Below the pieces are notes generated by a model, which searched no databases, was not told where the DNA came from, and saw nothing but the letters and a program-made list of their open reading frames with translations. Shown one piece after another: positions 25,601-31,455 of a stretch of 64,000 nucleotides of DNA. The DNA lies in NCBI GenBank assembly GCA_039566865.1, contig CM076949.1, positions 744,001 through 808,000 on the forward strand, written 5' to 3'. This DNA is from Aurelia coerulea (taxonomy: Eukaryota; Cnidaria; Scyphozoa; Semaeostomeae; Ulmaridae). Both the position numbers and the translations under genes were made by a program. Every line of letters starts with the position of its first letter. The stretch's first letter is position 1.

Positions 25601-28600
25601 ATACCTTGTTATCTATAGTAAGTAACTTAGTTAGCACTGTCACATCTTGAGAACTCTGACAGATTTTTAAGAATTTTCAAGAATTAGTCACATTTTGATA
25701 AGAGTTCTTGAGAGGAATGCAGAATGAATGACTGTACAAAATAAAAATCTTAAGAAACCAAGAAATTCTCTCCAGAATAAAAATTTCAGGCAAGAAAACA
25801 GAGGCAGAGACAGATGCATGCAGAGACAGATGCCCTACTGTATACTGTACATTAACACATTTCTCTTAAGTTTTGGGAATTCTTGTTCAGAAATTCCTGC
25901 AGACTTTCATCCCTCACAGGGACTAAACAAACTCAAAAGCTATATGCGCACACATCTAAAATTAGCCTGATGTATTCAATGGTTTAAGTATATGCATGGA
26001 TTTGTGTAGCTAAGGAAACAATGGTGGATGTACAGTAGGCATTTCTCCTGTGCTCTATTTATACTGTAAGTTACTCCTTTTAGCTCCACAACTTCATTTT
26101 AAGGACTCTTGATGGAGAATTCTTGAGAATTTCTTAAGAATCCTTACGATGTCAATTTACAGTACATGCCTTGTGCATATTAACTTGACAAGGATTCTTT
26201 ACACTGTGATAATGAGCCATACAGTATGAAAGACTGTACATTTTTCCAAACAAGAATTCTTAGGCAAGAAAACCATGTTTAATGTGCACAAGGCATAAAC
26301 TTTATAACACAAAGAATTCTTATCAGAATGTGAGGAATCCTTGAAAGTTCTTGAGAATTCTTGTCACGATGCAGTGCACAGGGCTTGTACTGTACATACA
26401 GCAGGTAGCATTGTTCAGCAAGCTTCAAATTTAATTTTGCAGGTTGCAAATCTACTTGCACTGTCATGATAAAAACATTCACACAAATATATTTTGCATT
26501 CTTGTTGGTGTGATTGGCCTGTACATGTTTCAAGGTTGCACCTTTTGCAACTTTGTTTGCTTTTAACGCTTTGTGCTAAAACATATTTAACTCAGAAAAT
26601 CTGCATAATGGATTATGGTTGCTGATTCAATTGAAACATGTTTCGGAAAATTGAAAACATCAGATTATGTAGTTAAATTTCTTAAAATTAGGTTTTTTTC
26701 GTTTGACAGGTCATAGCAATCATCAGGTACAGTACAGGACTTATGCATATTAACATGACAAGAATTCTCAATCATTCTTAAGAACTTTCAAAGATTCTTC
26801 AGGTATGCTGGCAAGAATTCTTACTGCAGGTTGTATGTAAGATTCCTGTACAAAAATGCAAGGCTAAACTTGGCCTTGTACAGGCCAAGTTGTAGCCTTG
26901 TAGAGGGGATTATGGCCTTGTTATGACCTTGTACTAACCTTGGAAGAAAATTACAAGGCTATCAGTAAGATTCCAAGCTGCAACCAGTCTAACACAAGGT
27001 TTCCACAAGGCTTCTACAAGGCTAATTAGCATTTTTCAAGCCATTTACAAGGTTACAGCAAGGCTATTCCAGGCTAAAACAAGGTTACAAGGCCATAACT
27101 ACAAGGCTTGTACATGGCTATTACATGGCCTTGTATTTTCGTACAGGTTGTAAAATTATAACAAGAAATCTTCACACTTTTTTCAATATGAACCTGATTC
27201 TGTCAGATATGAAAGAAACGAGAACAGAAGGTGTGCACTGATCTGAAATTAGCTGACCAGGAAGTCTACTAAAAAATTTTCTTTGGTCAGTGGAAAAGCC
27301 CCAAAGAATAAATAAACTTTTCTTGCCGGCAAAGAAAGGGTTTTTAGCTTTGATGTGTGCAAAATGGAATGAGTCATGCAAAAGTTGCAAAATTGTTTTT
27401 GGACATGTCTGATTTTGAAACAAATGTTCCCTGAACATAGAGTCACATTATTTAGGCTGTATGTGAGCTTTACCTCTGTGTGACCACATTTAGTTGCTCT
27501 GGCTGTATTGTGGATCTTTTTGGGATTGTCACATTTCAAATTAGTGCATATTATTTATCGTTGTTTCTTCTCTTTTGTGCCAAATCTGAAAATTTGTTCT
27601 TGCAAGTGTCATACTAATATTTAGCAAATGGTTCAATTGAGATTTTCAAGTTCTGTCCTGTACAAAAACCTTTCAATTGATAAATTCAATTTTCAATCAA
27701 ATTCCTTTGAAAGTTTATTGCTTCCAAGATCATGCTTGTTTTCAATTAATTTTCACCTTGCGCTTGCATTGTTTTGGTGAAATATCAGGCATATACAGTA
27801 AAAGCCATACTTATCCCCAAGGAGCATTACATATATTTTGGGTACGGGGATGTGCCATCGGGAAGGGTATAAATTTTCAAAATTTCAGTGTAAGGTATAA
27901 GGTGGGGTATAATTTTTCAAAAAATTGGTATAAGGTCAGGTGTACTTTTTCAAAAAATTGGTGTAAGGAATGGGTATATTTTTGAAGCTTGCATGGCATG
28001 GGTACATGGGTCTTTGTTTTTTAAACAAAGAGCCTGTTGTTTAGCTGTTGTTAATCTAACAATTTAAGATGGCCTGTCTGTAAAGTGTGTTATTTCAACT
28101 ATTTCCAAGTATGCACCAACAATATGTTGTAAACAATCTTGAAAGTGCCATACTTTGCAGACTGGGAAGATGGTAGATGATGCACACTGTAAAGTTTATC
28201 TGGTAGTCTGCAGACCCAGGGTGGAAAGTTATGTTTAAATACCTATATTTTTACCATTGGTATTAATTTTTCTCCATCCCATAGATATGCCCCATATGAT
28301 TCATTTTTGCAAATCATCTGTGTCTTGTTTTTGCTCTTGGTTTACAGGGTTGAGATCTGATTGATATCCTTAATTATTGATTACGTTTTGCACACAACCT
28401 TTGACAGGCAAGAAGTACATTTGTAAAAAATCTCACTGCATGCATTTACACCTCAATAATTGATGAGTCCCCTGTTGTCAAAAACAACTGTGAACCAAAA
28501 TGTTGCATACATCCATCCTGCAAACATAGTAATGGTAATGTTAGGCCTTGTCTGCAGGAAACATATGGCACTTTACATTTGTCTTGCCTTCATGATGGTC

Positions 28601-29281
28601 CAACAAAGCAACAGCGAGAAGCAGGAAGCTGTTCAATCCATTGTCCACTTGAGCTCCACTTGTTGTGTCTTGGAGTCTTTGGTTTTTCAGGAACATCTTC
28701 TTATGCAAATTGAAAGCCAAGATATTGTCCATAGCCAGAGAAAAGTATGCTAAACAACTTTGAGGTTAAATGAGGAATGTTTCCAGTACCTTGTACTGTC
28801 CTTTGCTTCTTCTATGACCCGGAAAAGTTTCCTGATTAACGTTTTTTGTAATGAACTACTGTGCTGTTCTGGCCTAGATTTAGGCCGTGGTCATAGCCCA
28901 GATAAATAAAGAGTTTATAGCTTTAAACCTTTTTTATCAACCCCATCATTTTATCTTACGGTTAAATAACATTTATTTGACATCTTTGAACATTTATGAG
29001 TTACACCATAAACATATCATAGGTCAAACATGTCGTTGGAAACTGCTAACCTGACATTGAAACATGTAAACAAGCCAGTTGCAAGGCGGAAAATCGCCAT
29101 ACAAAATAGACTGATTTTAGGAGCTGTAAAACAGATGGTAAATAAAGCTTAATAGGGAATAAACTTACGAAGCATCGGGCAATGTTATCTTCTTACTTGC
29201 TCTTGCAGCCGGTGTTGATTTCGATTTTTCCATAGCCATTAAATAGCTAACATCGGCTAATACAGCTTCAAGGTCGGCCAT
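1381..29281 (-). CDS. GRK2/3: G-protein-coupled receptor kinase, GRK2/3 class (partial, 16 exons)
   Basis: This gene encodes a serine/threonine kinase that phosphorylates agonist-occupied G-protein-coupled receptors and so promotes arrestin binding and desensitisation at the plasma membrane. Sixteen exons with GT/AG borders join in phase to 1319 nt (439 codons plus 2 nt). In order they give the GRK N-terminal helix (residues 1-20), an RGS-homology domain (about 50-180) and an AGC-type kinase domain (from 191). Visible landmarks are the glycine loop G198-R-G-G-F-G203, lysine K220, alpha-C glutamate E239, catalytic loop YRDLK with D314, DLG in place of DFG with D332, and APE at 355-357. RGS residues R106, D110 and L118, known in human GRK2 to contact G-alpha-q, are all present. 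Human numbering is kept exactly to residue 245, after which the model is three residues shorter. The last kinase exons and the PH domain expected for this class lie beyond the left edge. GRK2 and GRK3 cannot be separated; it is probably their single invertebrate co-orthologue. Confidence 0.97.
1566..1750. mobile_element. palindromic MITE, family A copy 1
   Basis: The ends are inverted copies of AATAGACCTTTTAGCTATTCT and the middle carries TTTTCGAATGTGCACAATAG. At least five more copies or fragments lie at 7921-8101, 14027-14206, 15763-15954, 18090-18215 and 19615-19675. No coding capacity. Confidence 0.75.
2214..2280 (-). CDS. GRK2/3: GRK2/3 coding exon 15 (residues 384-406)
   Basis: The exon encodes (G)[18 protein letters not shown] then TLTM, matching [20 protein letters not shown]. 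The acceptor is TTTTCAG and the donor GTACAT. Open frames in other phases overlap it and hide it in simple scans. Confidence 0.95.
3066..3173 (-). CDS. GRK2/3: GRK2/3 coding exon 14 (residues 348-383, APE region)
   Basis: The exon encodes (V)[20 protein letters not shown] then [15 protein letters not shown]. It carries the substrate-binding P+1 region with APE at 355-357. The acceptor is CGTAG and the donor GTGAGT. Confidence 0.97.
3217..3616 (+). repeat. 400-bp dispersed repeat, copy 1
   Basis: This copy includes AGCAAGTCACTTAGCAGCAG and GTTGCTGTTGTTGCAAAA. It is repeated in opposite orientation at 5283-5703 with many substitutions. The two copies flank GRK exons 11-13. No identity with a known protein is apparent. 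Confidence 0.7.
3711..3805 (-). CDS. GRK2/3: GRK2/3 coding exon 13 (residues 317-347, DLG motif)
   Basis: The exon encodes [20 protein letters not shown] then [11 protein letters not shown]. Metal-binding D332 lies in DLG, the form normal for GRKs instead of DFG. GTAAGT is preferred over the overlapping GTGTGT because it keeps phase with exon 14. Confidence 0.96.
4219..4296 (-). CDS. GRK2/3: GRK2/3 coding exon 12 (residues 291-316, catalytic loop)
   Basis: Twenty-six codons, [16 protein letters not shown] then [10 protein letters not shown], hold the catalytic loop. The catalytic base is D314. The donor GTTTGT is weaker than its neighbours but correctly placed. Confidence 0.95.
4376..4545 (+). 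repeat. two GATT microsatellites
   Basis: Runs of (GATT)n occur at about 4376-4403 and 4504-4543, separated by unique sequence. They lie in GRK intron 11. Confidence 0.9.
4931..4983 (-). CDS. GRK2/3: GRK2/3 coding exon 11 (residues 273-290)
   Basis: This 53-bp exon encodes (G)[17 protein letters not shown], matching [18 protein letters not shown]. The acceptor is TTTCAG and the donor GTATAT. It ends in phase 0. Confidence 0.95.
5283..5703 (-). repeat. 400-bp dispersed repeat, copy 2 (inverted)
   Basis: Read on the minus strand this repeats the 3217-3616 sequence, including ATGTACCATGTAGCAATATG and GGAGGTGGCCTAAACTTGC. A further short piece of related sequence is at 6505-6550. Confidence 0.7.
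5833..5914 (-). CDS. GRK2/3: GRK2/3 coding exon 10 (residues 246-272)
   Basis: The exon reads [18 protein letters not shown] then LCFVLDLMN, ending at the kinase hinge. The junction with exon 9 gives M-V-N-C where vertebrates have L-V-S-T-G-D-C, so the model lacks three residues in the loop between helix C and strand 4. This could be real or could mean that I picked the wrong splice site. Confidence 0.92.
6409..6496 (-). CDS. GRK2/3: GRK2/3 coding exon 9 (residues 216-245, catalytic lysine)
   Basis: The exon encodes [20 protein letters not shown] then LNERVMLSM. It holds the ATP-anchoring lysine K220 and the alpha-C glutamate E239 at the human positions. The donor is GTAAGT directly after ATG. 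Confidence 0.96.
7565..7709. mobile_element. short MITE with 36-bp inverted repeats
   Basis: TTTAAAGGGAGTACAAAG and ACCAGCAGCCTTTGCC at the left are mirrored by GGCAAAAGGCATGCTGGCC-like sequence and CTTTGTACTCCCTTCAAAG at the right. The element lies just upstream of GRK exon 8 in transcript orientation. Confidence 0.65.
7754..7845 (-). CDS. GRK2/3: GRK2/3 coding exon 8 (residues 186-215, glycine loop)
   Basis: The exon begins [20 protein letters not shown] and continues [10 protein letters not shown]. It carries the nucleotide-binding glycine loop at 198-203 and is almost identical to vertebrate GRK2. The donor GTAAG splits the methionine codon 216. Confidence 0.97.
7921..8101. mobile_element. 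decayed family A MITE
   Basis: The sequence starts ATAGACCTAGAGCTATT and ends with AGAATCTTTTGCGGAATAGC. It retains GTGTACATTCGAAAATTTG in the middle. More diverged than the other copies. Confidence 0.55.
8221..8270 (-). mobile_element. SINE head fragment
   Basis: On the minus strand this reads TTTTGGCGCAGTGG then GTAATCCTCTGACAGTGCAG, matching only the first part of the SINE family. The B-box region and tail have been lost or replaced. Confidence 0.55.
8795..8846 (-). CDS. GRK2/3: GRK2/3 coding exon 7 (residues 168-185)
   Basis: The short 52-bp exon reads (C)[17 protein letters not shown], matching the FTRFCQWKNVELNIH linker into the kinase domain. The acceptor is TTGCAG and the donor GTAAGT. 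It completes the split codon from exon 6 and returns to phase 0. Confidence 0.92.
9572..9633 (-). CDS. GRK2/3: GRK2/3 coding exon 6 (residues 148-167)
   Basis: The exon encodes [20 protein letters not shown], the counterpart of PYIEEI..LRG..F.KFIE in vertebrate GRK2. It is preceded by an AATTTAG acceptor, followed by GTGAGT, and leaves in phase 2. This is the least conserved RGS exon, but its phase and order fit. Confidence 0.88.
9866..10045. mobile_element. foldback element around TTTTGTCCTGCCATGC
   Basis: AATGATGAATATATAAATTT and CCAATATTTTGTCCTGCC at the left are repeated in inverted order at 9985-10040. A single arm of the same family lies at 54653-54685. It sits in GRK intron 5. Confidence 0.65.
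10471..10658 (-). mobile_element. tRNA-derived SINE, full-length copy
   Basis: On the minus strand the element starts with a pol III A-box-like TGGCGCAGTG and has the B-box-like GGTTCGATAC about 45 bases later, as in a tRNA. A conserved tail follows with TCATGACAAGGGGTCGCAG and AGCGCTTGGCGCT and ends in repeated CTTCACC. It matches the copies at 37312 and 34194. It sits in GRK intron 5. Confidence 0.8.
11171..11245 (-). CDS. GRK2/3: GRK2/3 coding exon 5 (residues 123-147)
   Basis: Twenty-five codons in phase 0: [15 protein letters not shown] then [10 protein letters not shown]. It corresponds to the SATEHV segment of vertebrate GRK2 inside the RGS-homology domain. The donor is GTGAGT and the acceptor TTCAG. 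Confidence 0.94.
11681..12225. mobile_element. palindromic DNA element, family C, about 545 bp
   Basis: The ends are inverted: TTCCAAATCTTTAACTCGG plus AAAAAGGTGGGTGTAAAATTC on the left, and the reverse complement of TTTTACACCAGCCTTTTTAA on the right. Relatives lie at 19019-19480, 50570-50917 and 54696-54946. There is no transposase frame. It lies in GRK intron 4. Confidence 0.7.
13549..13650 (-). CDS. GRK2/3: GRK2/3 coding exon 4 (residues 89-122)
   Basis: Thirty-four codons in phase 0 run from [16 protein letters not shown] through [19 protein letters not shown]106, D110 and L118 fall where human GRK2 has the residues that bind G-alpha-q, so Gq sequestration may be conserved (inference). 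The donor is GTAAG and the acceptor ATAG. Confidence 0.95.
14027..14206. mobile_element. palindromic MITE, family A copy
   Basis: The copy runs from AAACCTTTTAGCGATTCT to AGAATAGCTAAAAGGTATATT and includes the family centre with TGTGCACATTCGAAAATTC. It lies in GRK intron 3. Confidence 0.75.
15763..15954. mobile_element. palindromic MITE, family A copy
   Basis: The terminal inverted repeats are AACCTTTTAGCTATTCTG and AGAATAGTTAAAAGGTTTAT, with the shared centre TTGTGCACATTCGAAAATC. It is very similar in layout to the copy 1.6 kb to its left. Confidence 0.75.
16820..17106. mobile_element. TTAA-flanked MITE (piggyBac-type)
   Basis: Both ends read AGGGGCTCCGTCGTCAAA inward from an exact TTAA duplication at 16820-16823 and 17103-17106. 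A TTAA target is the hallmark of piggyBac elements. The 287-bp unit has no transposase, so it would depend on one supplied in trans. Near its right end, GGTGGCTTGGGTGAAGCCACC forms a hairpin. Confidence 0.8.
18090..18215. mobile_element. partial family A MITE
   Basis: Sequences such as AAGAATCCGAATCGAACTTA and GAATTTTCGAATGTGCAT match the family A interior. The outer ends are not preserved. Confidence 0.45.
18300..18620 (+). repeat. 65-bp tandem repeat, about 4.5 copies, with inverted end
   Basis: Units start near 18300, 18365, 18430, 18495 and 18560, each with GCGTGCAGACTTTACCTTCC and two CACTGCGAAGGA words. Copies are nearly identical. The array stops inside a unit and is followed at once by CTATTGAAGTAGATG, the reverse complement of the unit end. 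Confidence 0.9.
19019..19480. mobile_element. family C element, incomplete
   Basis: The left end TTTCAAATCTTGAAAATGG then TGGGTGTAAATTCTAT matches the family. The interior shares TTTGATGACGTCATACCCTC with the others. The right end is not recognisable. Confidence 0.55.
19615..19675. mobile_element. family A MITE, one end only
   Basis: Only the terminal part is present, ending in TTTAGAATAGCTAAACGG then TCTATTT. Confidence 0.45.
21521..21826. mobile_element. GC-rich palindromic element built of CCCGGGC repeats
   Basis: The arms TGTCTCGTTTAATTCCTGCC and CTGACCATCCCCCCGGG are repeated in inverted order at the right end (CCCGGGGGGGATGGTCAG and GGAATTGAACGAGACA). The interior holds about seven copies of a GGCCCCCGGGCATTTGC-like unit spaced some 30-50 bp. 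This GC island in AT-rich intron sequence creates shadow open frames on both strands. Confidence 0.75.
22007..22224 (+). repeat. tandem duplication, 114-bp unit, two copies
   Basis: The unit begins AATGGTATTTGGACAACTAC and is repeated from 22121 with very few changes. It lies just downstream of GRK exon 3 in transcript orientation. Confidence 0.85.
22275..22348 (-). CDS. GRK2/3: GRK2/3 coding exon 3 (residues 64-88)
   Basis: The exon encodes [20 protein letters not shown] then LFYEA, the RGS segment that aligns with GYLLFRDFC in vertebrate GRK2. The donor is GTAAGT and the acceptor is preceded by TTTGGCAG. It ends in phase 0. The next exon is about 8.6 kb away, across the longest intron of the gene. 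Confidence 0.94.
22509..22627 (+). mobile_element. 3' end of a plus-strand LINE, short insertion
   Basis: Bases 22535-22626 read in one frame [20 protein letters not shown] then [10 protein letters not shown] and a stop, resembling the last residues of an RTE-like reverse transcriptase (the DR..W motif). It is preceded by the 16-mer CATGTATGTATTGTAC at 22493-22508. That 16-mer recurs at 23702-23717, across the next element, so it is probably a split target-site duplication. Confidence 0.5.
22637..23701 (-). mobile_element. 5'-truncated LINE, minus strand, with poly(A) tail
   Basis: On the minus strand an open frame of 259 codons (23719-22940) encodes the C-terminal part of a non-LTR retrotransposon protein. 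It includes [19 protein letters not shown], then [20 protein letters not shown], and a zinc-knuckle-like ending with [18 protein letters not shown]. This combination is common in animal LINE ORF2 termini. A 26-base poly-T at 22637-22662 on the plus strand is the poly(A) tail. The flanks share ATGTATGTATT at 22628-22638 and 23703-23713. The frame is intact, so the insertion looks young. It lies in GRK intron 2. Confidence 0.85.
24325..24540 (+). repeat. imperfect tandem duplication, about 110-bp unit
   Basis: Two diverged copies share TTTCTGAAACAA, CTCTTTGT and TTCAAACACTTGTCTTGT at equal spacing. No function is evident. Confidence 0.6.
24862..24938 (-). CDS. GRK2/3: GRK2/3 coding exon 2 (residues 38-63)
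   Basis: The exon reads [18 protein letters not shown] followed by SGIFDQKI, matching the entry of the RGS-homology domain. It has a GTAG acceptor and a GTATGT donor. It enters in phase 2 and leaves in phase 1, fitting its neighbours. Confidence 0.94.
26847..27149. mobile_element. element made of CAAGGCT/AGCCTTG words with inverted ends
   Basis: The ends CCTGTACAAAAATGCAAGGC and, inverted, CCTGTACGAAAATACAAGGC bound about 300 bases. The inside consists almost entirely of the word ACAAGGCT in both orientations. It lies in GRK intron 1. Confidence 0.65.
27835..27990 (+). repeat. degenerate tandem repeat of GGGTATAATTTTTCAAAAAA type
   Basis: Four units of about 35-40 bp share GTATAA-TTTTTCAAAA-TTGGTRTAAGG. 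They create the 102-codon frame seen on the plus strand. No gene is supported. Confidence 0.6.
29169..29281 (-). CDS. GRK2/3: GRK2/3 coding exon 1 (residues 1-37)
   Basis: This exon carries the start codon at 29281-29279 and begins [20 protein letters not shown], the near-invariant GRK2/3 N-terminus. That N-terminal helix is what docks on activated receptors in this family. It ends two bases into codon 38, before a GTAAG donor at 29168-29164. The start is chosen because it matches the conserved family start exactly. Confidence 0.97.
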
Positions 29282-29620
29282 CTTGGAAACTGACCTGTGG
29301 CTGGCCTTGGCTACACGGAACTTGAATGCAACCACTAATAAGTCAAGCCGAGTAACTTACTGGCCTGGTCGAGAGCATGAGACTAAAAGAGAGCGAAGCA
29401 ACAAGAGAAAGAGTGAGCCAGGGCTAGCCTCCGGTCTCTGCTCTGCCGCCTTGCCTGCCTGCCTTCAATTCAAATCGCAGCTTTGCAAAAGAGTCAAGTC
29501 TCGCCCTCCCGCTCATGGACGGACCATTTCATCCGCACGGGGTAGCTCAATTCACACTCCACTTTCTCTTCCGTGGGGATTTCAAGCTACGTACCGAAAT
29601 TGCACGTATTTTTAATCTTC
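29282..29620. promoter_or_regulatory. probable GRK2/3 5' UTR and promoter region
   Basis: The bases just upstream of the GRK start codon are visibly richer in G and C than the flanks, especially 29420-29560. They carry no transposon features that I recognise. Their position between the divergent GRK and CALHM genes suggests a core promoter for GRK. No TATA box or transcription start is fixed by the sequence. Confidence 0.45.
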
Positions 29621-30850
29621 TTCTTGATAAATCTTATTTTCAAGGAAAATTACAAGAAAAGGAGATTTCGGTCTCAGATCTCAAAAAGGTGAAGAAACTC
29701 CGGTTTCGAGAAAGCCTAACTTACGATTTACGAAACTATTCATTTGGTAAAGAAAATCCTTAGCTATTTCTACTTTATTTTCATTAAATAGGTACTCCAA
29801 AAACTTCCTATGCACTGTTATTTTATTTGTAGAAATCTGAGGATATCTTTTGCATTGCTCAGTATGACCTACTTGCTTCACTAATTTCATATCCACAAAG
29901 GTACGATAAAACTGGTCACGAAATGAAATGCTTGCGAGCACAAAATGACGACCGATGAAAACAACTAAGATTTGAGCAGGAACATTAGAAAATCAGAAAC
30001 TCTAGTACTCAAAATGTGATACTTTTAAGAATCTATACAAGCATGGACAAAATATATTCGAATAAGGTAAATTCTACAATTTCAAATGAACAACCCTCCC
30101 ACCTTTACCCCCGATGCAATGTTGCTTGGATTTTTCAGCTTCAAGGTGCCAGGCCAGCCAACATTGTTTTGGGGGTAAAAGGGGGTGGTGCAAATCAGCG
30201 TCATCTGATCTTTGAAGATCAAGACACCTTGTTGGAAGCCAGGCTACCTGAAGAAAATTTTGCTGTTACATGGCTGCATGAAGATGGCGGTGAGGAAGTT
30301 TTTACCAAGATGCATTGCATTTCTTAATCGAATTCCTATTTAGAATCACAAGATTCGTTATTCGAACGCAGTACATCTTGGTGGTTTCCTTTAGATTTTT
30401 GCTTCCAAAACTGTGATGAAAGCCAACGAGGAACAAACAAGAGTGAAATTTTTCATATAATTTTAATCTATGAAAGAAATCTCACCGCATCTATTGAAAA
30501 CAGTATACAACTTTGATCCCTTCCAAATTGTAATCCTTTCTAAATGTAACACAAGTACTGTGACGTATATATGCGACATTTTTTGGTTTCATGATGCAAT
30601 GTTCATTTTGTCCAATCATTGTTTCGTGTTATTGTTCGATGTTCATTTAACCAAATCTCAGACAAAAACCAAAAAGTGCAAAGGTCTTTCAAGGTCGCAG
30701 TTCCTCTTCCTCCTTCCCTTTCCTAAAAATAATGAATGGATGGAGTACTATAAGAAAGGAAAGGTACCAAATGATACTTGTCTTCAGTCTGTCACTTTTA
30801 AGAGAACAGCACACAATTTATTTTTCTTGGTAAAAAACATCTGGGACACT

Positions 30851-31455
30851 ATGTCTTCCACATTTGGTACGTATCTCAGCAAGATATCCGAAACTCTACA
30901 GAGCCAAGAGAAATCAATATCAAGCTGTTTAATTATTGTCACAACTGCATTCCTGAACCACATTTTAACCAAGTCATATTTCAAGTGTCCAAACTCTTCA
31001 CATGAAATTTATGGATGGTCATTTATGATAGCTCCTGGCCTACTCCTGGCAATGCTTACTTTACTTGGTTCAACAAGACTGTCCCTTGCGTTAACTGGAG
31101 CATGCAGGAAAGATATAGATGTACCAGAAAATGCGCGAGGAGGCAAACGTTTGCGCACGTGGAAATTCATTTGTTGGAATGTTGGTGTTGCCATGGCTTT
31201 TGCAGTATTGGCATTTCTTAGCTGGGTAATCGTTACATTACTCTTTACTGAAACATACACTTGCATCAAAATTGGACCTTCTCTCAAAACAGCCAGCAAA
31301 GATTACTTAGATAAGAAAGAAAAATGTGACACACGATCTAAACTAATTGGACTTTCGTTGTTGGTTATTGGACTTGTTTTGACTTTTATCATAGATTTCT
31401 CAATCAAATGCTGCTACTCTGGTCTGCCTGACAAAGATCTTGAGAGTATGAGAAA
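30851..31455 (+). CDS. CALHM: CALHM coding exon 1 (residues 1-201)
   Basis: This exon encodes the N-terminus and all four transmembrane helices. Typical segments are FKCPNSSHEIYGWSFMIAPG at the end of loop 1 and start of helix 2, and SWVIVTLLFTETYTCIK around helix 3. It ends ATG AGA AA before the donor GTAAGA at 31456. The in-frame TAA just past this point makes a splice necessary for a normal-length protein. Confidence 0.85.

Larger units (their letters stand above)
24939..29168 (-). other. GRK intron 1 (4.2 kb), repeats only
   Basis: Between 25650 and 26850 words such as AAGAATTCTT and TTCTTGAGAATTCTT recur in both orientations, probably remnants of another short palindromic family. The listed CAAGGCT and GGTATAA repeats follow. 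No exon is recognised. Confidence 0.55.

Noticed and set aside
29681..29941. 86-codon minus-strand and overlapping plus-strand frames near the GRK promoter
   Set aside because: Both strands are open at once and neither has a recognisable motif; more likely upstream regulatory sequence.
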